From an uncultured Alphaproteobacteria bacterium (GTDB lineage: Bacteria; Pseudomonadota; Alphaproteobacteria; HIMB59; GCA-002718135), in NCBI GenBank assembly GCA_902518985.1, contig CABYIF010000010.1, forward strand, positions 1 through 43,803: 43,803 nt of DNA, written 5' to 3'. A program made the position numbers and the translations under genes. Numbering within the stretch: the first letter of the stretch is position 1; each line of letters starts with the position of its first letter. The notes under the pieces are model-generated. The model was not told the origin of the DNA. It ran no database searches and saw only the letters and a program-made list of their open reading frames with translations. This document shows, one piece after another, positions 34,720 to 42,593 of the stretch.

Positions 34720-35855
34720 TTTTTATCTCCTAATATTTGCATCAAAATTGCTAGCTCATTAAAACCAGTCCATTCTTTGACAATTTTATTATTTTTAATT
34801 TGCCATTGAGTAATTCCCCACAAATACACTTCTCTATTAGTTGGCTGGCCATATGAGCCATTTCCTTTATGCGTTCCTACTGCGCCCCAACGCACCGATA
34901 CTAAGAAACCATCTTTTGTATTTCCCATCCAGTATAAATCTTCGATACTTAATGCAAGATCAGGAAATGAAGCTAACATTGATATTATAAATTTTCTTAA
35001 TTGCAAAGTTCCTTTAAATTTACGACCAGTTGAGCCTTCAAATTCTACATTACTAGAGTATGCTTTATTTATTGCAGAAAAGTTTCGTCTATTCCAAATT
35101 GTATCATAAACTGCATGAACAAATTCTCTTACATTTGTAATTTTATCCGGAATATCAAAACTAACTGGTTTTAATTTAGTAATATTTCTAGTTGGCTTAG
35201 AGTTTTTAAAATTAGGTGCAAAGGGCCCTGCAACTCCTTCATCAACAAGTTGTTTAGCAACTTGATTTAAATCTAAACCGAGTTGTTTAATTAAGCCTGC
35301 TGTATCATAGACAACGTTTTCGTAGTAAATTTCATTATCTTTTGCTACACAATTTGCAATACAAAATAATCTTACTTTTTTCCCAGTTGGTTTGGAAAAT
35401 TTACTAAATCCAGTGTTGGTTCCAGTAATAATTGTTCTATGCGATGTATGAAAACTTGCATTTTCATCTCCTGCCCAAATAACTTCATCAGCGAATAATC
35501 TAATATCTGGGAACGCATTATTAGTGTGTACAGTATCAGCAACTATTTTTTCAGATCCAGATTGCAAACCAAATTCATCCCAAACTCTACAATCTTTACT
35601 GTAGGTATCATAAATGTATCCAATATTTTTTTCTTCCCATATTTGGTAAGTAATCCTCACTATGTAATCGATTATATTTTTATATTGATCCTCAAACCCC
35701 TTCATTGATTGATGTTTAAGTTTTTTTGGTTTTGAATTTAGGGATTTTGCTGATCCTCCACCTCCATATGCTTTTAATGAAATATCATAACTCTTTGGCA
35801 TATGATGGTCTTCAAGAGGTTGTGGTCTTTTATCAATAATTTTTTTAAATTTCAT
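34716..35855 (-). CDS. two-domain SnoaL-like protein, subtype a
   Basis: This 379-residue protein has a 50-residue N-terminal extension, then two SnoaL/NTF2-like domains. Domain 1 starts MKGFEDQYKN (residue 51) and contains ITYQIWEE and SKPTGKKVRLF. Domain 2 (about 240-379) contains FPDLALSIED and THKGNGSYGQPTN. From MKGF on it matches the protein at 38105 (MKGFDNQFKN, GQPSN), defining subtype a. The extension is Lys/Gly-rich with a GGGG run and has no parallel in that paralog; the true start might be Met51 (base 35705). The upstream operator array at 35891 supports a transcript beginning close to 35855. It is divergent from a subtype b protein at 35963 and coupled to the gene at 34300. Confidence 0.82.
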   Translation of the reverse strand: MKFKKIIDKRPQPLEDHHMPKSYDISLKAYGGGGSAKSLNSKPKKLKHQSMKGFEDQYKNIIDYIVRITYQIWEEKNIGYIYDTYSKDCRVWDEFGLQSGSEKIVADTVHTNNAFPDIRLFADEVIWAGDENASFHTSHRTIITGTNTGFSKFSKPTGKKVRLFCIANCVAKDNEIYYENVVYDTAGLIKQLGLDLNQVAKQLVDEGVAGPFAPNFKNSKPTRNITKLKPVSFDIPDKITNVREFVHAVYDTIWNRRNFSAINKAYSSNVEFEGSTGRKFKGTLQLRKFIISMLASFPDLALSIEDLYWMGNTKDGFLVSVRWGAVGTHKGNGSYGQPTNREVYLWGITQWQIKNNKIVKEWTGFNELAILMQILGDKK

Positions 35856-35888
35856 AATTTGTATTTATTATGAAATACATTTAAAAAT

Positions 35889-35926
35889 ATTTCAAAGCAA
35901 TGAAATTCTATTCAAAAAATTGAATA
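35889..35926. promoter_or_regulatory. phased operator array B (divergent SnoaL promoter)
   Basis: Two perfect palindromes lie in tandem: ATTTCA-N6-TGAAAT (35889-35906) and TATTCA-N6-TGAATA (35909-35926). Their centres are exactly 20 bp apart. The cores TTCA/TGAA start at 35891, 35901, 35911 and 35921. The array is midway between the divergent genes at 35855 and 35963, about 35 bp from each start. Confidence 0.65.
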
Positions 35927-35962
35927 TTGTTTTTTTTTGTTTATTGATATAATCAAAATGAA

Positions 35963-36967
35963 ATGACTGATCTACAAGTAGAAAAAAAGTTGGTATTAAA
36001 TTATTTCAATGAAATAGACAGTTGTAACATTGAATCTTTATCAGAAGTCATATCCAAATATACATCAGAAGATTTTAGTATGAAGTGCACTCATCCTTTC
36101 AACGAACTAGATAGCACAGATCTTGTAGCAAAAAATCTTTGGAAACCAATCAAAGATTCATTTTCACCTATACAACGTCGATTAGATATATTTTATGCTG
36201 GGATAAATGCACTTGATAAAAATAAAGGGAAGTGGGTCTCAAGTATGGGTCATTTTATGGGTGTTTTCCATAAACCGTTTGTAGGCCTTAAACCAAATTA
36301 TAAATCTATTTTATTAAGATTTGCAGAATTTTATAAAGTGGAAAATAATAAAATTACTGAAGGAGCTATTTTTTTAGATGTAATGAATTTAATGCAGCAA
36401 CTAGGTCTTTCTATAATTCCTGAGTCTACAGGTCTCGTTTGTGTAACGCCAGGACCAATGAATCACAAAGGGTTGAAATTTGATGTTTCTAATCAAACTG
36501 AAAGTCAAAAAACATTAGATTTAATTCACAGAATGCGCGATCGACTTGTTAAAGGATCCAAAATGCAATCTTATAAAGAAGAGTTAGAATTAGATTGGCA
36601 TAATGATATGATTTGGTGGGGACCAGGAGGTATTGGTGCTTCATACACTATTGATGGTTATCAAAAAGGTCACACAAAACCATTTCAAGATGGCTTAGAG
36701 TTTGTACGTTTCAATGGACATATACTTAGCAGTTCTGAAGATGATCTAGGTGGTTGGTTTGGTTGGCCAAATTTAATTATGAAACCTAAAGGAGATTATT
36801 TGGGTTTAACAAATGCCAGTGATATTGAATCAGAAATGAGAGTTGTAGATTTATATCGAAGAGACGGAAATAAATTAGCTGAAAATTGGATCTTTATCGA
36901 TCATTTACATTTTTTAAAAAAACTAGGAGTGGATCTTTTAGAAAGAGCAAAATTTTTAAATCAGTAA
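35963..36967 (+). CDS. two-domain SnoaL-like protein, subtype b
   Basis: This 334-residue protein with two NTF2-fold domains resembles those at 27392 and 40171. Domain 1 has THPFNELDS, a short SPIQRRLDIF segment and a KPNYKSILLRFAEFY strand where others carry PTGK. Domain 2 has IWWGPGGIGASY and the closing block EMRVVDLYRRDG...ENWIFIDHL. The reaction is unknown. It forms a divergent pair with the subtype a protein at 34716 under operator array B. The same a/b pairing recurs at 38105 and 40171, which suggests that the a and b proteins act in one pathway or complex. The end abuts the convergent core-MetE gene with no gap. Confidence 0.85.
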   Translation: MTDLQVEKKLVLNYFNEIDSCNIESLSEVISKYTSEDFSMKCTHPFNELDSTDLVAKNLWKPIKDSFSPIQRRLDIFYAGINALDKNKGKWVSSMGHFMGVFHKPFVGLKPNYKSILLRFAEFYKVENNKITEGAIFLDVMNLMQQLGLSIIPESTGLVCVTPGPMNHKGLKFDVSNQTESQKTLDLIHRMRDRLVKGSKMQSYKEELELDWHNDMIWWGPGGIGASYTIDGYQKGHTKPFQDGLEFVRFNGHILSSSEDDLGGWFGWPNLIMKPKGDYLGLTNASDIESEMRVVDLYRRDGNKLAENWIFIDHLHFLKKLGVDLLERAKFLNQ

Positions 36968-38095
36968 CTAAATAACTTTTGAGGCAAGTTTAGTTCCTGT
37001 AACTAAAGCATGAAGTTTTTCATAACATATATTTTCATCGATCTTACCGAAGCCAGCAAAAGTGCTAAAACCACAATCAGTTCCAGCCATTAATTGATCT
37101 TTTGGGATAACAGTTGAAAATTGGATTAACCTATCAGCAACAACTTCAGGGTGTTCAACAAAGTTTGATGTTGAATCGATTACACCAGGTACTAAAACTT
37201 TATCTTTGGGTAATTTTATTTCTTCAAAAACTTTCCACTCATGTGCGTGACGAGGATTTGATGACTCAATAAGAAAATATTTAATTTTTGATTTCAAAAT
37301 TATTGGTAGAATTTTCTCAAGGGCAATATCATGTGTGTGAGGACCTTCATAATTACCCCAGCAAATATGCATTCTTGTCTTTTCACTATCAACATTTTCT
37401 AAAGCGGTATTTAAACATTCAATTTGAATTTCTGCTCTTTTTAAAAACTCGTCTTCTGTAAGATTTTTAAAATTCATATGTCTAGCTAGTGCCAAATCTG
37501 GACAATCTAATTGTACTTGAATATTAGCCGCAGTAATCTTTTCATATTCAAGAGCCATTATACTTGATAGCTTATTTAAATAATCATCATCACTATTATA
37601 ATATTTATTTGGCATAAAAACGTTTATCACCCCTGGTGATGCTGCATTCATAAATGCTTTTGTATGATTAAATTTTTTCAATGAAGTATTAAAATTATTA
37701 ATGTCATTTAGTAGAGATATTTCATCTTTAATTTTTAGCTCATGTGTACAGCAAGGTCTTGAATACGTTGGGGTCCCACCACTTTTAGCTATTTTTTCTT
37801 TATACTCCGGAAAATCATCTAGATCAGCTGGTGCTCTTCTTTCACTTTCACCTGAAAAACCGTCAATCCTATCTTTGATATAAGTTGCATAACTTATTTT
37901 ACTCATCTCTCCATCGCTAATAAAATCAATCCCTACTTCGAGTTGCCTTTTTACAATTTGATCAACATTTAAAGATAAAACTTCATCAAATTTTTCTTTA
38001 CTATACTCTTCACCTTTATCTTTAGCAAAAAGCAATTCTGATAATTCTTTTGATCGAGGGAGACTTCCTACATGGGTTGTTAAGATAGATGTCAT
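36968..38095 (-). CDS. core-MetE family zinc transferase, paralog 2
   Basis: This 375-residue UROD/MetE-like barrel has zinc-ligand motifs MHICWGNYEGPHTHD (His, Cys) and TDCGFSTFAG (Cys), the N-terminal TTHVGSLPRS and a VQLDCPDLALARH segment. It lacks the folate-binding N-terminal half of MetE. Length and motifs fit the broad group that includes short methionine synthase-like enzymes and epoxyalkane:coenzyme M transferases. A zinc-activated thiol should therefore attack a methyl or alkyl donor. It is well diverged from the copy at 21042. It is the last gene of the minus-strand unit cupin-SnoaL-MetE (gaps of 8 and 9 bp), so its job is probably catabolic, not methionine synthesis (inference). 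Confidence 0.82.
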   Translation of the reverse strand: MTSILTTHVGSLPRSKELSELLFAKDKGEEYSKEKFDEVLSLNVDQIVKRQLEVGIDFISDGEMSKISYATYIKDRIDGFSGESERRAPADLDDFPEYKEKIAKSGGTPTYSRPCCTHELKIKDEISLLNDINNFNTSLKKFNHTKAFMNAASPGVINVFMPNKYYNSDDDYLNKLSSIMALEYEKITAANIQVQLDCPDLALARHMNFKNLTEDEFLKRAEIQIECLNTALENVDSEKTRMHICWGNYEGPHTHDIALEKILPIILKSKIKYFLIESSNPRHAHEWKVFEEIKLPKDKVLVPGVIDSTSNFVEHPEVVADRLIQFSTVIPKDQLMAGTDCGFSTFAGFGKIDENICYEKLHALVTGTKLASKVI

Positions 38096-38104
38096 TTTTT
38101 AATA

Positions 38105-39097
38105 TTATCCAGTCTTTAATAAAATTTGTTTCCAAATCATAGTTTCATCATAAAGAACCCATTCATTCTTAATCCCCATAGATCCAAATTCAACATGATT
38201 AATTCCCATAACATAAATTTTTGCGTTAGATGGCTGTCCAAAAATTCCATTTCCTTCATGTTTCCCATTCAGCGACCATCTAATGGCTGCTTTTTTAGCT
38301 TGAGATTCCTCCTCAATAAAAGCAACATGTTCTATTGTAAATAATGCATCGGGAAAAGATGACCGAAGTTGTTTCCAAAATTTAATACATTCATCTCGTC
38401 CATAGTGAAGTTGACCGCCAGGTTGAAATTGTTGAATTGACCTATCATAATTATCATTAATTGTCTTTTCAGCAGTTACATTCATTATTGAAGTTAAAAT
38501 ATTTGCATATTTGTCTCCAATATTTCCTGATGGAAGAATTGGCGATGTATAAATTGATTTAACTGGGGTATTTTCATCAAATGGTTTTGAGGATTTCTCT
38601 GGCCCACCTTCTTGTGAAATTAAATTATTAGCAAATACTTTTGGATCGATACCAATTTGCCTCACTATTGCTCCCTGATCTCTAACGAGCCATTCATCGT
38701 ACACTTGGTTATTCATACAAGCACAATCTGCTATTGTTCTATAATATAACTTTTTACCAGTAGGTTCTCCGTATAAGCCATCATTATTGTGAGTAGAGGT
38801 TGATAATATCCGATGTGAAGAAAAGTATCCCTCTTTATCATTGCCAGTCCATATTACATCTTCCCCAAGTAGGGTACGATCTGGAAAAAGTTTCTTACTT
38901 TCTTTTGTACTTTTTATTACCGGATCTGCACCGTAAATTACTCCCCCAGGTGATCTTGTTGGAGTTGGTAAACTTACCTGAGGTGTATCAGCATAATATT
39001 TCTTTATTGATTCAACATCATTATTTTCCCAAATCTGATAGGTTATTTTTAAAATATAATCGGGTAAGTTTTTGAATTGATTATCAAAACCTTTCAT
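38105..39097 (-). CDS. two-domain SnoaL-like protein, subtype a
   Basis: This 330-residue protein begins directly at MKGFDNQFKN, the point where the paralog at 34716 starts after its extension. Domain 1 contains ITYQIWEN, LFPDRTLLGEDVIW and GEPTGKKLYYRTIADC. Domain 2 contains FPDALFTIEHVAF, KHEGNGIFGQPSN and NEWVLYDETMIWKQIL. Both domains are SnoaL/NTF2-like and the catalysed reaction is unknown. It sits in the unit cupin (8 bp upstream), SnoaL-a, core-MetE (9 bp downstream), read from operator array C. It is opposite the subtype b protein and HpsN-like dehydrogenase on the other side of that array. Confidence 0.85.
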   Translation of the reverse strand: MKGFDNQFKNLPDYILKITYQIWENNDVESIKKYYADTPQVSLPTPTRSPGGVIYGADPVIKSTKESKKLFPDRTLLGEDVIWTGNDKEGYFSSHRILSTSTHNNDGLYGEPTGKKLYYRTIADCACMNNQVYDEWLVRDQGAIVRQIGIDPKVFANNLISQEGGPEKSSKPFDENTPVKSIYTSPILPSGNIGDKYANILTSIMNVTAEKTINDNYDRSIQQFQPGGQLHYGRDECIKFWKQLRSSFPDALFTIEHVAFIEEESQAKKAAIRWSLNGKHEGNGIFGQPSNAKIYVMGINHVEFGSMGIKNEWVLYDETMIWKQILLKTG

Positions 39098-39105
39098 GAA
39101 GTTTT

Positions 39106-40077
39106 TTAATTTGTCTGTCTAATGATAAATAATTTACCAGAGGTATCGCTTATCTGCTTGATTGAGCGCACAGAATTTTTTGGCACTGAAAAAGTATCTC
39201 TTTCGCCAATTATTACTTTTTCTCCATCACATTGAATTTCCCATTCACCATCTAAACAATTAAACACTTCAGATTTTTCTAGTGCATATTCATGAATATG
39301 AGCATTTTTCCCTTGCAAAAGAGATAAATTGAAACCAGTTTTATGGGGAATATAAGGTTCAAATGTTTTGTTGTGAATATTAAGATGATCTATGTAATTA
39401 ATAATTTTATTAGAATTATAATGCTCGTCATCAACAAAATATTTTTCAGAATCATTTAATCTTATCACATATTTTTCAATTTCAGATGAATTGTAATGAT
39501 CAAATGTTTCAAGCTCTTGTTCTTTTAAGGGTTGAATTATTTTGTCTTCATCAGGAATTTGTTGCTTTGCAGTATCAATTAGAGAATTATCATTCATTAA
39601 TACCATACCTGAGTCTTTAGCATCTTTTAACAATTTGGGTGTCCACGTAATAACACCAGGATCATTTTCACCAAGTACTACAAACATTAATGCTTCATCC
39701 TTGCCTACATTTTGGAAACCTCTAAACATATTAGTGGGAAAAGAAGCTACATCACCACGATTAAGAATTACTTCACCTTCAGTTCCATCTACTCCCCAGT
39801 AAAATCTCCATGATCCAGCATGAATAACAAAAACTTCTGCTGTTGTATGACTGTGTAATCCTGAACCATTCATTGGTGCAGCACTAACAGCCCCAATATT
39901 AAATCCATGTTCTTCTGCAATTTTCACATTTTGCTTTGCATCTTCACTTACTCCTGGTCCAATAACTGAATAGTTTTTTCTATCTTGATGGCCTTTTAGT
40001 TTACCCTCAACGAAAGGTATATTACTTGGAACAAGTTCATCAAATTTAGCTAATCTTGAATTAATATTAGTTGACAT
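39106..40077 (-). CDS. double-cupin domain protein
   Basis: This 323-residue protein has two cupin barrels. The first (about 65-150) shows GLHSHTTAEVFVI, matching the HxHx4E metal motif, followed by GDVASFPTNMFRGFQNVG. The second (about 240-320) shows AHIHEYALEKSEVF and GERDTFSVPKNSVRSI. Bicupins include quercetin/gentisate dioxygenases, oxalate decarboxylases and sugar isomerases, so the exact reaction is open. The first domain appears metal-competent; the second retains two His and a Glu at looser spacing. It is the first gene of the minus-strand unit downstream of operator array C, 18 bp from the last half-site, so binding there would probably block its promoter. Confidence 0.85.
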   Translation of the reverse strand: MSTNINSRLAKFDELVPSNIPFVEGKLKGHQDRKNYSVIGPGVSEDAKQNVKIAEEHGFNIGAVSAAPMNGSGLHSHTTAEVFVIHAGSWRFYWGVDGTEGEVILNRGDVASFPTNMFRGFQNVGKDEALMFVVLGENDPGVITWTPKLLKDAKDSGMVLMNDNSLIDTAKQQIPDEDKIIQPLKEQELETFDHYNSSEIEKYVIRLNDSEKYFVDDEHYNSNKIINYIDHLNIHNKTFEPYIPHKTGFNLSLLQGKNAHIHEYALEKSEVFNCLDGEWEIQCDGEKVIIGERDTFSVPKNSVRSIKQISDTSGKLFIIRQTN

Positions 40078-40092
40078 ATTGCAGTGATATTT

Positions 40093-40130
40093 TATTCATT
40101 TTTTTTGAATAATATTCATATTATTGAATA
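40093..40130. promoter_or_regulatory. phased operator array C (cupin / SnoaL-HpsN divergent promoter)
   Basis: TATTCA-N7-TGAATA (40093-40111) and TATTCA-N6-TGAATA (40113-40130) are tandem palindromes. TTCA/TGAA cores begin at 40095, 40106, 40115 and 40125, giving the same 34-bp core span as arrays A and B. The second palindrome shares both 6-bp arms with the one at 35909. The array lies between divergent genes at 40077 and 40171. Confidence 0.65.
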
Positions 40131-40170
40131 AATCAAATACTATTTAATATATTGATGTGTGTATATTTAG

Positions 40171-41268
40171 ATGACAGATATAAATAATGATTTTAAAACA
40201 ATGCAAAAAAATAATACTAACTTTATTCATATAGACTTAGATCCGAAACAAAATATTAAGAATAAGAAATATTTTAAGAATCTTTTAAATAAAATTGCTG
40301 AAACATCCTTAGAAAATTTAGATGAACTGTTAGCTAATTTTTACCATAATGAAGCTGAGCTTAATGCTTTTTATCCCATAAATGAAATAAAGGGAATTGA
40401 TGAAATTAAAAATAAATTATGGGTACCTTTAAAGAAATCTTTTCCTGATTTAGAAAGAAGAAATAATTTAGTCATTGGAGGTTCGTTTCAGGATAAAGTG
40501 TTTGTTTCTTTTATTAGTCATTTAACTGGTACATTTGTGAATCAATGGCTTGGAGTACCTCCAACACACAAAACAATTTATTTAAGAACCTGTGAAGCTC
40601 ATCAAATAACTAATAATAAAATTATAAAATCATATATTTTAATTGATACTATTGATTTTATTCGTCAAGCTGGTCATTGGCCTATAAATAAATCTATAGG
40701 AGCAGAAGGAATGTGGCCAAGTCCAATTACTGGAGATGGTGAAAATAATGAAAACCTAGATAAAGATTTATCATTAAAATCACTCCATTTAGATTTAACA
40801 ATGCAAAAAAGTCTTGATATCAAACCTGAAAAAGAACCGGGTCTTAACAAAGATCAAATAAGAGAAAAACTCATGAACCATCCTCAAAAAAAATATTGGC
40901 ATCCAAAAATGATGTGGTACGGACCGTCAGGTATTGGAACTGCAAGAGGATTATCTGGTTTTGTTGATCATCATCAACTTCCGTTTAGACTAACTTTTAA
41001 AGAAAGAGATTATAATACTATCGGACACTATATCAGAATTGGGGATGGTAAATTTTCAATGACTGGGGGCTGGCATAGTATCAAAAGCAAATATGAGACT
41101 AATGATTGGTTAGGCTTTGAAGCAAAAGATAAAATGGTTGAAATGAGAGTTATGGATTTTTATTTAAATCATGAGGGTTTAATTAGGGAAAATTGGGTAC
41201 CTATTGATATTGCTCATATTTTACACCAATTAGGTATTGATATATTTAAATTAATTCATAAAAAATAA
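40171..41268 (+). CDS. two-domain SnoaL-like protein, subtype b
   Basis: This 365-residue protein has a hydrophilic N-terminal extension of about 50 residues before domain 1. Domain 1 contains NAFYPINEIKG, SFPDLERRNN and GVPPTHKTIYLR. Domain 2 contains KMMWYGPSGIGTARGLSG and the subtype b end block EMRVMDFYLN...ENWVPIDIAHILHQLGIDIF. It is closest in motifs to the protein at 27392 (WYGPxGIGTxRG). The reaction is unknown. It is 2 bp upstream of the HpsN/HisD-like dehydrogenase and surely cotranscribed, so it likely acts on the same substrate series. It is divergent from cupin-SnoaL-a-MetE across operator array C. Confidence 0.85.
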   Translation: MTDINNDFKTMQKNNTNFIHIDLDPKQNIKNKKYFKNLLNKIAETSLENLDELLANFYHNEAELNAFYPINEIKGIDEIKNKLWVPLKKSFPDLERRNNLVIGGSFQDKVFVSFISHLTGTFVNQWLGVPPTHKTIYLRTCEAHQITNNKIIKSYILIDTIDFIRQAGHWPINKSIGAEGMWPSPITGDGENNENLDKDLSLKSLHLDLTMQKSLDIKPEKEPGLNKDQIREKLMNHPQKKYWHPKMMWYGPSGIGTARGLSGFVDHHQLPFRLTFKERDYNTIGHYIRIGDGKFSMTGGWHSIKSKYETNDWLGFEAKDKMVEMRVMDFYLNHEGLIRENWVPIDIAHILHQLGIDIFKLIHKK

Positions 41269-41270
41269 TT

Positions 41271-42593
41271 ATGGCTATAGAATATTTAAAAAAAGGAATT
41301 GATGAACAGCAAAGATCTGAGGATAACGAGAAAGTAAAAAAAATTGTTGAAGATACTTTGTATAGAATTGAAACAGAGGGAGATAAATACATAAGAGAAT
41401 TATCTAATAAATTTGATAATTATTCACCACCAAGTTTTAAATTGTCTGAAAATGAAATCACGCAACTGATGAGTGAAGTTAAAGATGAAGATATAGAAGA
41501 TATTAAATTTGCTCAAAAACAAGTTAGATCGTTTGCTGAGGCACAGCTAAAAACATTAAAAGAACTCGAAGTAGAAACACATCCTGGTGTGATCCTAGGT
41601 CATAAAAATATTCCTGTTCAAGCAGTAGGTTGTTATGTTCCAGCTGGAAAATTTCCTATGGTAGCATCTGCACATATGTCTGTTGTTACTGCATCAGTTG
41701 CTGGGGTACCTAGAATAGTTGCAACAACACCTCCATTTCAAGGAAAACCAAATCCAGCTGTTGTCACAGCAATGAAACTAGGTGGAGCTCATGAGATATA
41801 CGTATTAGGAGGTATGCAAGGTGTTGGTGCAATGGCAATAGGAACTGAAACTATAAAACCTGTTGATATGTTAGTTGGTCCAGGTAATGCATTTGTAGCT
41901 GAAGCTAAAAGACAATTATATGGAAAAGTAGGCATTGATCTTTTTGCTGGACCTACTGAAACCATGGTAATTGCAGATGAAACTGTGGATGGTGAAATTT
42001 GTGCGACAGACTTATTAGGTCAAGCAGAACATGGATATAACTCACCTGCGGTAATGATTACAAATTCAAGAAAACTTGCTGATGAAACAATTAATGAAAT
42101 TAAAAGAATATTAGAAATTTTACCAACAAAAGATACTGCGAGTATTAGTTGGAAAGATTATGGTGAAATAATCTTATGTGATACTTATGAAGAAATCTTG
42201 GATAAAGCTAATGAAATTGCCTCCGAGCATGTCCAAGTGATGACAGATAGAGATGATTGGTTTTTGAATAATATGACTGCCTATGGCGCTCTCTTTTTAG
42301 GGGCTCGAACAAATGTAGCTAATGGTGATAAAGTAATTGGAACTAATCACACGTTACCAACAAAAAAGGCTGGGCGATATACCGGAGGTCTCTGGGTAGG
42401 TAAATTTATTAAAACACATACTTACCAAAAAATAACTACTGACGAAGCGGCAACAAAAATTGGAGAGTATGGATCAAGACTTTCATACCTTGAGGGATTT
42501 ATTGGTCATGCTGAACAATGTAATGTTCGAGTTAGAAGATTTGGTGGTGTTAATGTTGAGTATGGCAAACCTGCTGCTAAATTGAAGAATTAG
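41271..42593 (+). CDS. histidinol dehydrogenase-family, sulfopropanediol dehydrogenase (HpsN)-like
   Basis: This zinc- and NAD-dependent four-electron alcohol-to-acid dehydrogenase has 440 residues. HisD-type residues are all present: Gln251 and His254 (GQAEHG), Glu319-His320 (ASEH), Asp353 and His360 (GDKVIGTNH), and His413. From memory, the N-terminus (MAIEYLKK) and the blocks [11 protein letters not shown] and [19 protein letters not shown] resemble HpsN, which oxidises 2,3-dihydroxypropane-1-sulfonate to sulfolactate, more than biosynthetic HisD. There are no his genes nearby, and it is coupled to a SnoaL gene in a catabolic island. The substrate could be a sulfonated or plain polyol; the exact one is unproven. 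It overlaps the convergent cysNC gene by 4 bp. Confidence 0.85.
   Translation: MAIEYLKKGIDEQQRSEDNEKVKKIVEDTLYRIETEGDKYIRELSNKFDNYSPPSFKLSENEITQLMSEVKDEDIEDIKFAQKQVRSFAEAQLKTLKELEVETHPGVILGHKNIPVQAVGCYVPAGKFPMVASAHMSVVTASVAGVPRIVATTPPFQGKPNPAVVTAMKLGGAHEIYVLGGMQGVGAMAIGTETIKPVDMLVGPGNAFVAEAKRQLYGKVGIDLFAGPTETMVIADETVDGEICATDLLGQAEHGYNSPAVMITNSRKLADETINEIKRILEILPTKDTASISWKDYGEIILCDTYEEILDKANEIASEHVQVMTDRDDWFLNNMTAYGALFLGARTNVANGDKVIGTNHTLPTKKAGRYTGGLWVGKFIKTHTYQKITTDEAATKIGEYGSRLSYLEGFIGHAEQCNVRVRRFGGVNVEYGKPAAKLKN

Noticed and set aside
41271-42593. Biosynthetic histidinol dehydrogenase (hisD)
   Set aside because: Catalytic residues fit, but no other his gene is present, it is coupled to a SnoaL gene under a catabolic operator, and its N-terminus and C-terminal blocks resemble HpsN more.
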